Assembly: GCA_963658035.1 (NCBI GenBank)
Contig: CAVKOL010000016.1
Span: 1-23,902 of the forward strand
DNA: 23,902 nucleotides
Direction: 5' to 3'
DNA from: Paratractidigestivibacter sp963658035
GTDB lineage: Bacteria; Actinomycetota; Coriobacteriia; Coriobacteriales; Atopobiaceae
In this document: positions 9,006 through 15,512 of the stretch, in pieces
Numbering within the stretch: position 1 is the first letter of the stretch
Layout: the number at the start of each line of letters is the position of its first letter
Translations under genes and position numbers: made by a program
Notes under the pieces: model-generated
Seen by the model: the letters and a program-made list of their open reading frames with translations, nothing else
Database searches by the model: none
Told to the model about the DNA's origin: nothing

Positions 9006-9055
9006 CCCTCCCGAGCGGGCAAAGTAGACACACTGTCAACGTTAGCTCGGGAGGG
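9006..9055 (+). promoter_or_regulatory. Inverted repeat that masks the ribosome binding site of the GlpA-like gene
   Basis: Eleven bases at 9006-9016 (CCCTCCCGAGC) are perfectly complementary to 9045-9055 (GCTCGGGAGGG), with a 28-base loop. The right arm contains the Shine-Dalgarno GGGAGG used by the ATG at 9060. If transcribed, the hairpin would hide the ribosome binding site. A competing 5-bp pairing exists between GGGAG (8993-8997) and CTCCC (9008-9012), which would free it. This suggests a translational switch, though the repeat could equally be a DNA operator. No convincing -35/-10 pair was found in the 109-base gap. Confidence 0.55.
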
Positions 9056-9059
9056 GTTT

Positions 9060-10532
9060 ATGGACGGCTCGTCATACGACGTCGTGGTCATAGGCGCAGG
9101 CGTGAGCGGCTGCGCGATCGCGAGGGAGCTATCAAAGAAGCAGCTTTCGGTCTGCGTGGTAGAGGCGCAAGACGACGTGTGCTGCGGCACGTCAAAGGCC
9201 AACTCGGCCATCGTCCACGCGGGCTTCGACGCCCAGACGGGCTCGCTCATGGCGCGGCTCAACGTCGAGGGCAACCATCTCATGCCGGGCCTCTGCGCCG
9301 AGCTTGAGGTCGACTTCGACCCCATTGGATCGCTGGTTGTGTGCACCAGCGACGAGACGCGCCCCAACCTTGAGGCACTTCTTGCCCGCGGCGTCGCAAA
9401 CGGCGTGTCTGACCTGCGCATCGTTGAGCGAGACGAGCTCTTGGAGCTTGAGCCCAACGTATCGGACGCCGCCGTCTGCGCTCTTTGGGCGCCCACGGCG
9501 GGCATCGTCAACCCCTTCCAGCTCACGGTCGCTTTGGCCGAGAGCTCGGCGACAAACGGGGTCGACTTCCTCTTCAACACGCGCGTGACCGGTGTTGAGA
9601 AGACCGGCGAGAAGTGGCTTCTTGCTTCAAATAACGCCCAGCTCACGGCCTCTATTGTGGTCAACGCCGCCGGCGTCTATGCCGACGAGGTCCACAACAT
9701 GGTGTGCCAGCCGGGTGCTAAGATGGCCATCACCCCGCGCCGCGGCCAGTACTTCGTGCTGGACACCGCGGCCCAGGGCTACGTGAAACACACCGTTTTT
9801 GCCCTGCCCACCGCCTACGGCAAGGGTGTCCTTGTCTCGCCCACGACGGCGGGCAACATCCTGGTGGGCCCCACGGCCGAGGACATCGACAACAAGGAAG
9901 GCGTCGACACCACGCAGGACGGCCTTGACCAGATACGCGAGAAGTCCTCGATCACCATGAAGAACGTGCCGCTGTGGCACAGCATCCGTACCTTCAGCGG
10001 CCTTCGCGCCCACCAGGCGGCGCACGACTTCGTGATCGGCGAGGTCGAGGGCGCCCCCGGCTTCGTGGACTGCGCGGCCATCGAGTCGCCGGGCCTCACC
10101 TCGGCCCCCGCCATCGGCCGCATGGTCGCGGGCATCGTCTGCGACATCGCAGGGCAGCCGGCGGACAAGCCAAACTGGGTCTCTTCTCGCCGCCGCATCC
10201 CCGACGTCGAGCACATGTCCATCCAGGAATGGGCCGCCCTCATCGAGAAGCGCCCCGACTACGGCCGCGTCATCTGCCGCTGCCGCCACGTCACCGAGGG
10301 CCAGATCGTCGACGCCATCCACGCGCCGATCCCCGCCACGTCGCTCGACGCCATCAAGCGCCGCACCGAGGCGGGCATGGGCCGCTGCCAGGCAGGCTTC
10401 TGCACGCCCAAGGTCATGGAGATCTTGGAGCGCGAGGTCGAGGGCATGGTACCCACAGCACTCACCAAGTCGGGCCCCGGATCGGAGCTGATCGTTGGCT
10501 ACACACGAGCCCAGGAAGGAGGTGTTGCGTGA
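9060..10532 (+). CDS. FAD-dependent glycerol-3-phosphate dehydrogenase-like oxidoreductase with BFD-type [2Fe-2S] domain
   Basis: The 490-residue product starts with the FAD-binding signature VVVIGAGVSGCAIAREL and has the DAO/GlpA fold of COG0579, including SKANSAIVHAGFD. A C-terminal Fer2_BFD domain carries Cys406-x-Cys408 (ICRCRHVTE) and Cys443-x4-Cys448 (GRCQAGFC), the ligands of a [2Fe-2S] cluster. The same domain order occurs in the anaerobic glycerol-3-phosphate dehydrogenase subunit GlpA and its relatives in anaerobes. It heads a tight operon with a pyridine-nucleotide FAD oxidoreductase and a DUF1667 protein, a set often found with glycerol kinase elsewhere. No glpK or glpF is in this window, so the substrate is inferred. 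The ATG has a strong Shine-Dalgarno inside a hairpin. Confidence 0.8.
   Translation: MDGSSYDVVVIGAGVSGCAIARELSKKQLSVCVVEAQDDVCCGTSKANSAIVHAGFDAQTGSLMARLNVEGNHLMPGLCAELEVDFDPIGSLVVCTSDETRPNLEALLARGVANGVSDLRIVERDELLELEPNVSDAAVCALWAPTAGIVNPFQLTVALAESSATNGVDFLFNTRVTGVEKTGEKWLLASNNAQLTASIVVNAAGVYADEVHNMVCQPGAKMAITPRRGQYFVLDTAAQGYVKHTVFALPTAYGKGVLVSPTTAGNILVGPTAEDIDNKEGVDTTQDGLDQIREKSSITMKNVPLWHSIRTFSGLRAHQAAHDFVIGEVEGAPGFVDCAAIESPGLTSAPAIGRMVAGIVCDIAGQPADKPNWVSSRRRIPDVEHMSIQEWAALIEKRPDYGRVICRCRHVTEGQIVDAIHAPIPATSLDAIKRRTEAGMGRCQAGFCTPKVMEILEREVEGMVPTALTKSGPGSELIVGYTRAQEGGVA
10516..10523 (+). promoter_or_regulatory. Strong ribosome binding site deciding the start of the second redox gene
   Basis: AAGGAGGT lies inside the last codons of the GlpA-like gene, 8 bases before the ATG at 10532. 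A GTG sits three bases earlier at 10529 and is also in frame, but its spacing is shorter. The reading frame is open far upstream, so this site is what fixes the start. Confidence 0.7.
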
Positions 10533-11800
10533 TGACCGCGCAGGTATACGACGTCATCGTCATAGGCGGAGGCCCCGCAGGCCTTGCCGCAGCGACCTCG
10601 GCCAAAGATAACGACGCCGAGAAGGTCCTGGTCATCGAGCGCGACGCCCGTCTCGGCGGTATCCTTAACCAGTGCATCCACAACGGCTTTGGCCTCATCA
10701 CCTTTAAAGAGGAGCTCACCGGCCCCGAGTACGCCGCGCGCTTTGCGAAGCTCGCCGCCGAGGCCAAGGTCGAGTTCAAACTCGACACCATGGTGATCGA
10801 CGTCTCGCCCGATCTTCTCGTCACCTGCGTGAGCGAGAAGCAGGGCATGGAGTTTTTGCAGGCCCGCGCCGTGGTTTTGGCCATGGGCTGCCGCGAGCGC
10901 CCGGCAGGGGCCCTGGGCATCCCCGGGTATCGCCCCGCGGGCGTCTACACGGCGGGCACCGCTCAGCACCTGGTCAACATCGAGGGCTACATGCCCGGCC
11001 GCAAGGTCGTTATCCTGGGCTCGGGCGACATCGGCCTCATCATGGCGCGCCGCATGACGCTCGAGGGCGCCGAGGTCTCGTGCGTGGCCGAGCTCATGCC
11101 CTTCTCGGGCGGCCTTAAGCGAAACATCGTGCAGTGCCTGGACGACTTTGGCATCCCGCTGCTGCTTTCCCACACGGTGACCCGCATCGAGGGCAAGGAC
11201 CGCGTCGAGGCCGTGACGCTTTCCCAGGTGGACGGGCACGGCAAACCCATCCCCGGCACCGAGGTCACCTATCCCTGTGACACGCTGCTGCTCTCGGTGG
11301 GCCTCTTGCCCGAAAACGAGCTGTCCCGCGGCTGCGGCGTGGACCTCTCGCCCGTGACGCGCGGGCCCGTGGTCAACGAGTCGCTTGAGACCTCGGTCCC
11401 CGGCGTCTTTGCCTGCGGAAACGTCCTGCATGTCCACGACCTTGTTGACTACGTCACGCAGGAAGCGACCTTTGCCGGCAAGAGCGCGGCGGCCTACGCC
11501 AAGGGAGACGCGGCTCAAGACGCGCCCGAGGTGCCCGTCGTGACCTGTGACGGCGTGCGCTACAGCGTGCCGCAGTCCATCTGCCCGCAGCGCATGCCCG
11601 AGAAAATCACCCTGCGCATGCGCGTGGGCGGCGTGTATGAGGACAAGTGGCTGCAGGTCTGGGCAGGGGAGACCCTCATCGCCAAGAAGCGCCGCCCCAT
11701 CCTGGTCCCCGGCGAGATGGAAGAGATCGCCCTTAAGCGAGAAGACCTTCTCGCCGCGCCCAGCTTCGACCAGATCACCGTCAAGTTCAAGGAGGCTTAA
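10532..11800 (+). CDS. NAD(P)/FAD-dependent oxidoreductase, partner of the GlpA-like subunit
   Basis: The 422-residue product has a pyridine nucleotide-disulfide oxidoreductase fold. It shows FAD-binding VIVIGGGPAGLAAATSA near the N-terminus, a conserved NQCIHNGFGL segment, CRERPAGALGIPG and a second nucleotide-binding loop VVILGSGDIGLIMARR around residues 160-175. A further conserved segment is the C-terminal FACGNVLHVHDLVDYV. It probably passes electrons between the GlpA-like subunit and NAD(P). The ATG at 10532 overlaps the previous TGA (TGATG), indicating coupled translation. The same three-gene set is known from anaerobes, where it accompanies glycerol kinase. The electron acceptor here is inferred. 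Confidence 0.82.
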   Translation: MTAQVYDVIVIGGGPAGLAAATSAKDNDAEKVLVIERDARLGGILNQCIHNGFGLITFKEELTGPEYAARFAKLAAEAKVEFKLDTMVIDVSPDLLVTCVSEKQGMEFLQARAVVLAMGCRERPAGALGIPGYRPAGVYTAGTAQHLVNIEGYMPGRKVVILGSGDIGLIMARRMTLEGAEVSCVAELMPFSGGLKRNIVQCLDDFGIPLLLSHTVTRIEGKDRVEAVTLSQVDGHGKPIPGTEVTYPCDTLLLSVGLLPENELSRGCGVDLSPVTRGPVVNESLETSVPGVFACGNVLHVHDLVDYVTQEATFAGKSAAAYAKGDAAQDAPEVPVVTCDGVRYSVPQSICPQRMPEKITLRMRVGGVYEDKWLQVWAGETLIAKKRRPILVPGEMEEIALKREDLLAAPSFDQITVKFKEA

Positions 11801-11805
11801 AGGCT

Positions 11806-12171
11806 ATGGCTACTCAAACACTGACGTGCATCAGGTGCCCCCGCGGCTGCCAGGTCGAGCTCACCTTGGACGACGACGGCCAGATCACGGGCGTCTCGGG
11901 CAATTCCTGCAAGCGCGGCGAGACCTACGCTAAGGCCGAGCTCACCAACCCCGTGCGCACCGTGACCTCGACCGTCACCGTGCGCGGAGGCCGCCTCGAC
12001 CGCGTGGTCCCCGTCAAGACCGTGCCCGAGGTCCCCAAGGCAAAGGTCAAGGACGTGATGGAGACGGTCTTTGGCTTAAGCGTTGCCGCCCCCGTATCGA
12101 TCGGCGACGTGATTTGCCAAGATATCGCAGGTACCGGGGCTAATCTGGTGGCCACCAAAGACGCTTGCTAG
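11806..12171 (+). CDS. DUF1667 domain protein, small cysteine-containing redox subunit
   Basis: The 121-residue product begins with a cysteine cluster, Cys8-x2-Cys11-x3-Cys15 (CIRCPRGC), with a fourth cysteine at position 35 (SCKRGE). This resembles the Fe-S-binding start of molybdopterin oxidoreductases and could hold a [4Fe-4S] cluster. The rest is a compact domain with VTSTVTVRGG and PVKTVPEVPK. DUF1667 proteins are regularly encoded next to the two oxidoreductases that precede this gene, and one is thought to serve as their electron-transfer subunit. The ATG follows the previous stop by 5 bases. No T-rich terminator is visible after it, only an AT-rich palindrome. Confidence 0.82.
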   Translation: MATQTLTCIRCPRGCQVELTLDDDGQITGVSGNSCKRGETYAKAELTNPVRTVTSTVTVRGGRLDRVVPVKTVPEVPKAKVKDVMETVFGLSVAAPVSIGDVICQDIAGTGANLVATKDAC

Positions 12172-12176
12172 AAATG

Positions 12177-12196
12177 AATTCAAATTATTTTGAATT
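12177..12196. repeat. AT-rich palindrome after the DUF1667 gene
   Basis: AATTCAAA (12177-12184) and TTTGAATT (12189-12196) are perfect inverted arms around TTAT, 5 bases after the DUF1667 stop. The composition contrasts sharply with the surrounding GC-rich DNA. It could be a weak transcription stop for the redox operon or a regulator site upstream of the tRNA promoter. Confidence 0.5.
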
Positions 12197-12201
12197 TAGG
12201 C

Positions 12202-12230
12202 TTGCGTGCGCAGGGGGAGACTGGTAAATT
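12202..12230 (+). promoter_or_regulatory. Candidate promoter for tRNA-Pro
   Basis: TTGCGT (12202-12207) and TAAATT (12225-12230) are separated by 17 bases. The -10 is preceded by TG (12222-12223), giving an extended -10 form. The predicted start lies about 20-25 bases before the tRNA. The match is moderate (3/6 and 4/6 to consensus), but spacing and position fit. Confidence 0.45.
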
Positions 12231-12259
12231 ACTTTCTTGCGCAAAGGCGCAGTGATTTT

Positions 12260-12336
<77 letters not shown>

Positions 12337-12344
12337 GAACTTTC

Positions 12345-12377
12345 AAACCGGGGAGAAGAATTTCTCTCCGGTTTTTT
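12345..12377 (+). terminator. Rho-independent terminator after tRNA-Pro
   Basis: AAACCGGGGAGAA (12345-12357) pairs with TTCTCTCCGGTTT (12362-12374) with one G-T pair and a 4-base loop. A run of six T follows from 12372. It starts 8 bases after the tRNA CCA end and separates the tRNA from the dehydrogenase gene downstream. Confidence 0.9.
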
Positions 12378-12428
12378 GTTATACCTTCGCATCCTGACGT
12401 AACCCTTCTCATCTGCGCTTTTTGTGAG

Positions 12429-12465
12429 CGGCGACCGCCCGGCCCGCGCCTTGGCCCGGTCGCCG
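12429..12465. repeat. GC-rich hairpin in the gap between tRNA-Pro and the SDR gene
   Basis: CGGCGACCG (12429-12437) and CGGTCGCCG (12457-12465) form a perfect 9-bp stem. Inside it, GGCC at 12441-12444 can pair with GGCC at 12453-12456, leaving a CCC bulge. No T-run follows on either strand, so it is not a standard terminator. It lies just upstream of the candidate SDR promoter. Confidence 0.6.
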
Positions 12466-12476
12466 ACAGAAAACTA

Positions 12477-12503
12477 GGTTAACGTTCACCCTACGGGTAT
12501 AGT
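12477..12503 (+). promoter_or_regulatory. Candidate promoter with operator-like palindrome for the 12alpha-HSDH-like gene
   Basis: A good -10 hexamer, TATAGT, is at 12498-12503. Directly upstream is an imperfect 14-bp palindrome, GGTTAACGTTCACC (12477-12490), symmetric at 12 of 14 positions around a central CG. The AACGTT core is reminiscent of LacI-family operators. Its position over the -35/spacer region would suit repression. No clear -35 hexamer is visible, in keeping with a regulated or activator-dependent promoter. Confidence 0.45.
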
Positions 12504-12567
12504 ACCATCACTCAAAAACGGCGAACCGCGCATCCGCGCTCGGAGCCGACAACTTAAGGAGGCACAC

Positions 12568-13368
12568 ATGGGTCTGTTCAGCGGAAAGACAGTCATCGTC
12601 ACCGGCGGCGGCAAGGCAACCCTGAAGGACGGCAGCGCCGGCTCCATCGGCTACGGCATCGACATCGCGTTTGCCAAGGAGGGAGCAAACCTCGTCATCA
12701 CTGGCCGCAACGTGGCCAAGCTCGAGGCCGCCAAGGAGTCCCTCGAGGCCAGCTACGGCATCGAGGTCCTGCCCGTCCAGGCAGACGTCTCGGCCGGCGC
12801 CGACAACGAGGCCGTCGTCCAAAACGTCATCGACAAGGCCGTCGAAAAGTTCGGCCGCATCGACGCCGTGGTCAACAACGCGCAGGCCAGCGCCTCGGGC
12901 GTGACCATCGCCGACCACACCATGGACCAGTTCAACCTGGCCATCTACTCGGGCCTCTACGCCGCCTTCCTCTACATGCAGAAGGCCTACCCCTATCTTA
13001 AGGAGACCCAGGGCTCCGTGGTCAACTTCGCGTCTGGCGCAGGTCTCTTTGGCAACTACGGCCAGTGCTCCTACGCCGCGGCCAAGGAAGGCATCCGCGG
13101 CCTTTCCCGCGTCGCCGCCAACGAGTGGGGCAAGGACGGCATCAACGTCAACGTCGTATGCCCGCTTGCCTGGACCGCCCAGCTCGAGAACTTCGAGGCC
13201 GCCTACCCCGAGGCCTTCAAGGCCAACGTCCACATGCCGCCCGCCGGCCACTACGGCAACGTCGAGACCGAGATCGGCCGCGTCGTCGTGCAACTGTGCG
13301 GTCCCGACTTCAAGTACATGAACGGCGAGACCGTCACCCTCGAGGGCGGCATGGGTCAAAGGCCGTAA
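12568..13368 (+). CDS. Short-chain dehydrogenase, probable NADP-dependent 12alpha-hydroxysteroid dehydrogenase
   Basis: The 266-residue SDR has the catalytic triad Ser156, Tyr169 and Lys173 (FASGAGLFG, then SYAAAKEG). It carries segments I recall as near-identical in the clostridial bile-acid 12alpha-HSDH (Clostridium sp. DSM 4029): NNAQASASG, YPYLKETQGSV, GQCSYAAAKEGIRGLSRVAA, INVNVVCPLA and the C-terminus TLEGGMGQRP. Such enzymes oxidise the 12alpha-hydroxyl of cholate or deoxycholate. The cofactor motif TGRN after the second beta-strand is compatible with NADP. An unusual extra stretch (residues 18-25) sits in the glycine-rich loop. The ATG has TAAGGAGG at 12555-12562. The gene is monocistronic, between the tRNA terminator and its own. 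SDR membership is certain; the substrate is inferred by homology recalled from memory. Confidence 0.8.
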   Translation: MGLFSGKTVIVTGGGKATLKDGSAGSIGYGIDIAFAKEGANLVITGRNVAKLEAAKESLEASYGIEVLPVQADVSAGADNEAVVQNVIDKAVEKFGRIDAVVNNAQASASGVTIADHTMDQFNLAIYSGLYAAFLYMQKAYPYLKETQGSVVNFASGAGLFGNYGQCSYAAAKEGIRGLSRVAANEWGKDGINVNVVCPLAWTAQLENFEAAYPEAFKANVHMPPAGHYGNVETEIGRVVVQLCGPDFKYMNGETVTLEGGMGQRP

Positions 13369-13394
13369 GAGGCCCCGAGAAGCACGCCAACAAC

Positions 13395-13434
13395 GAGGCC
13401 GGGCAACGATTCAAGTCGCTGCCCGGCCTCTTTT
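13395..13434 (+). terminator. Rho-independent terminator after the SDR gene
   Basis: GAGGCCGGGCA (13395-13405) pairs perfectly with TGCCCGGCCTC (13420-13430), with a further CGA/TCG inside the loop, followed by TTTT at 13431-13434. It lies 26 bases after the SDR stop. On the minus strand the hairpin is followed by GTTGTTG, so it may also stop transcripts of the radical SAM gene that converges on it. Confidence 0.88.
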
Positions 13435-13460
13435 CTCGGCACGTTATTAGAAAACCTTGC

Positions 13461-14237
13461 CTAGTACGAAACTTGGCAGGGGATCCCCAAGGCCTCCACC
13501 TGGGCCGCGATGGCGTCAAGGGACGCGGCCGGTGCCTTGGCCAGGCCCGCCACGGGCGTCTCGCGGGCCACAGTGTAGATCGTGGCGGCCTGCGGGGCGA
13601 TATGGCGCAGGGCCGCGAGCCACGGACCCACGTACTTCTCGCCGGTATTGTCCATGTCGTGGCCTTGGTAGGTACCGGTCAGGAAGATGGTCTGGATAAT
13701 GGCGTGGCCGTTGAAGCTTTTGAAGGTCTCGACCTGGTGGGCAACGTCGTAGGCGCAGCCGGGGTTGTCGATCAGGCGGATATAGGCCGCGTCCACGGTG
13801 TCCAGCTTCAAGATGTTGTCGTCTACCAGCATCAACGCGTCGTGGACGGCCGGGCGGTCGGCATAGGTGCCGTTGGAAAGGACCGCGATCTTGGCCGAGG
13901 GGGCCAGCCGGTCGCGTAGGCGCACCGCACCCTCGATGGCCTGCGGAAACTCCGGCGCCGCCGTGGGCTCGCCGTTGCCGGCGAAGGTGATGACGTCGGG
14001 CAGCTCGCCCTCGTCGCGCATGGCCGCAAGCTTCTTCTCAAGCGCGTCCAGGACCGTTGCCGCGTCGTTGTGGGGCTTGCCGCAGCGACGTTCCTCGTTT
14101 AAGCCGTTCTCGCAATAAATGCAGTTGAACGAGCAGATCTTACCTTCTGTGGGCATCATGTTGACGCCCAGCGAGACGCCCAGGCGCCGGCTCTTGACCG
14201 GTCCAAAGATGGGGCTCGCGTTCAAAAAAGTGGACAT
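13461..14237 (-). CDS. Radical SAM protein, COG0731 (TYW1-like Fe-S oxidoreductase)
   Basis: The 258-residue product begins MSTFLNASPIFGPVKSRRLG and holds the radical SAM cluster motif Cys35-x3-Cys39-x2-Cys42 (CSFNCIYC). A GNGEPTAAPEFP segment, the 'GGEP'-like SAM-binding motif, follows. The GPVxSRRLGxSLGVN start is typical of COG0731 proteins, bacterial relatives of the wybutosine enzyme TYW1. Their substrate in bacteria is unknown. The frame is open upstream, but the ATG at 14237 has AAGGAGAG on the minus strand and starts at the conserved N-terminus. The gene is convergent with the SDR gene and divergent from serC. Confidence 0.85.
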   Translation of the reverse strand: MSTFLNASPIFGPVKSRRLGVSLGVNMMPTEGKICSFNCIYCENGLNEERRCGKPHNDAATVLDALEKKLAAMRDEGELPDVITFAGNGEPTAAPEFPQAIEGAVRLRDRLAPSAKIAVLSNGTYADRPAVHDALMLVDDNILKLDTVDAAYIRLIDNPGCAYDVAHQVETFKSFNGHAIIQTIFLTGTYQGHDMDNTGEKYVGPWLAALRHIAPQAATIYTVARETPVAGLAKAPAASLDAIAAQVEALGIPCQVSY

Positions 14238-14330
14238 GGTTTCTCTCCTTATGGTTACAAGACACCTTAGCGCAATGAATCGGCGGTTATCATTTGGTCC
14301 AACAAGCGAAACAAAGCCAAAGGAGCGCCC
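14238..14330. promoter_or_regulatory. Divergent promoter region between the radical SAM gene and serC
   Basis: The 93-base gap is less GC-rich than its flanks. A TATCAT hexamer at 14288-14293 (5/6 match to the -10 consensus) faces serC, but no good -35 lies at 16-18 bases. Both genes must start transcription here, since they diverge. The ribosome binding sites are AAGGAGAG (minus, 14250-14243) and AAAGGAG (plus, 14319-14325). Confidence 0.35.
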
Positions 14331-15407
14331 ATGAGCCGCGTCTACAACTTCTCTGCCGGTCCCGCAGTCTTGCCCCAAGAGGTCCTCGCGCAATGCGCCG
14401 CGCAGATGGACGACTACAACGGCTGCGGCATGTCCGTCATGGAGATGAGCCACCGCTCTGCCGTTTTCCAGGGCATTCTTGACGAGGCCGAGAAGGACCT
14501 GCGCGAGCTTATGGGAATCCCCGATGACTACGAGGTCCTGTTCCTGCAAGGCGGCGACTCGCTTCTTTTCTCGACCGTCTTCATGAACCTGGCCACCAAC
14601 GGCCGCGCCGACTACGTGGTCTCGGGCAACTGGTCAAAGAAGGCCTTCGCCGAAGCGCAGGTCTTAGGCGACGCCAAGCTTCTGGCCACCTCCGCCGACA
14701 AGAACTTCTCGTATGTGCCCGACTGCTCAAACCTGGACATCCGCGAAGACACCAGCTACGTCTACATCTGCCAAAACGAGACGATCACCGGCACCCGTTA
14801 CCCCAAGCTGCCCAACACCAAGGGGCACGTCCTGGTGGCAGACCAGTCCTCGATGTTTCTCTCGGAGCCCGTGGACGTCTCGCGCTACGGCCTGATCCAC
14901 GCCGGCGTGCAGAAGAACGTGGGCCCCGCGGGCGTCCAGGTGGTCATCGTGCGCCGCGAGCTTATCCCCGATGACCTTCCCGGTGTGCCCACGATGCTTC
15001 GCCTCAAGACCCACGCCGACGCGGGCTCGCTCTACGACACGCCCAACTGCTGGGGCATCTACGTCTGCGGCCTGGTCTTCAAGTGGCTGCGTGACCTGGG
15101 CGGCATTGAGGTCATGGCGCAGAAAAACCGCCAGAAGGCGGCCCTTCTCTACGACTTCCTGGACAACTCCAAGGTCTTCTCGCCAACGGTCGCGCCTAAG
15201 TACCGCTCGATCATGAACGTGCCGTTCGTCACCGGCGATAAGAATCTTGACCAGCGCTTCATTGCCCAGGCGGCAGAGGCGGGCCTTGTCAACCTCAAGG
15301 GCCACCGCCTGGTGGGCGGCATGAGGGCCTCGATCTACAACGCAATGCCGCTCGAGGGCGTCCAGGCCCTCGTCGACTTCATGGAGAAGTTCGAGGCCTC
15401 GCTTTAA
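14331..15407 (+). CDS. serC: Phosphoserine aminotransferase
   Basis: SerC transaminates 3-phosphohydroxypyruvate to 3-phosphoserine, the second step of serine synthesis. The 358-residue product has the family start VYNFSAGPAVLPQEVL, the MSHRS segment and the PLP lysine Lys195 in HAGVQKNVGPAG. It also has the C-terminal LVGGMRASIYNAMPLEGV. The loop that holds the PLP phosphate reads LQGGDSLLF, with Asp76 where most homologues I recall have a small residue (GGAS) or Arg/Gly. The ATG has AAAGGAG at 5 bases. The gene stands alone, with no serA or serB in the window, and is flanked by a divergent gene upstream and a terminator hairpin downstream. Confidence 0.95.
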   Translation: MSRVYNFSAGPAVLPQEVLAQCAAQMDDYNGCGMSVMEMSHRSAVFQGILDEAEKDLRELMGIPDDYEVLFLQGGDSLLFSTVFMNLATNGRADYVVSGNWSKKAFAEAQVLGDAKLLATSADKNFSYVPDCSNLDIREDTSYVYICQNETITGTRYPKLPNTKGHVLVADQSSMFLSEPVDVSRYGLIHAGVQKNVGPAGVQVVIVRRELIPDDLPGVPTMLRLKTHADAGSLYDTPNCWGIYVCGLVFKWLRDLGGIEVMAQKNRQKAALLYDFLDNSKVFSPTVAPKYRSIMNVPFVTGDKNLDQRFIAQAAEAGLVNLKGHRLVGGMRASIYNAMPLEGVQALVDFMEKFEASL

Positions 15408-15430
15408 ACAACACGCCTACCAGGCCTTTA

Positions 15431-15470
15431 TAAAAATACGGGCTCCCCGGCGCTAAGGCCAGGGAGCCCG
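15431..15470 (-). terminator. Terminator between convergent serC and the DUF1292 gene
   Basis: CGGGCTCCC (15439-15447) pairs with GGGAGCCCG (15462-15470), and GGC/GCC extends the stem inside. Read on the minus strand, the stem is followed by TATTTTTA, a good U-tract for the DUF1292 gene. On the plus strand only TTCG follows, so termination of serC here would be weaker. Confidence 0.85.
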
Positions 15471-15512
15471 TTCGCGTTCCAAAACGCGCGGGTGCGCGGT
15501 AGGCGAGAAGCC

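Noticed and set aside
9038..9043. AACGTT core upstream of the GlpA-like gene, matching the core of the palindrome at 12477-12490
   Set aside because: The flanks do not match and the hexamer also occurs inside coding sequence (for example in gpsA and the NlpC/P60 gene), so a shared regulator is not supported.
9974..10531. An N-terminal extension of about 186 residues on the second redox protein
   Set aside because: The extension is Arg/Pro/His-rich out-of-frame GlpA-like sequence. The AAGGAGGT and ATG at 10516-10534 place the start directly before the FAD-binding motif.
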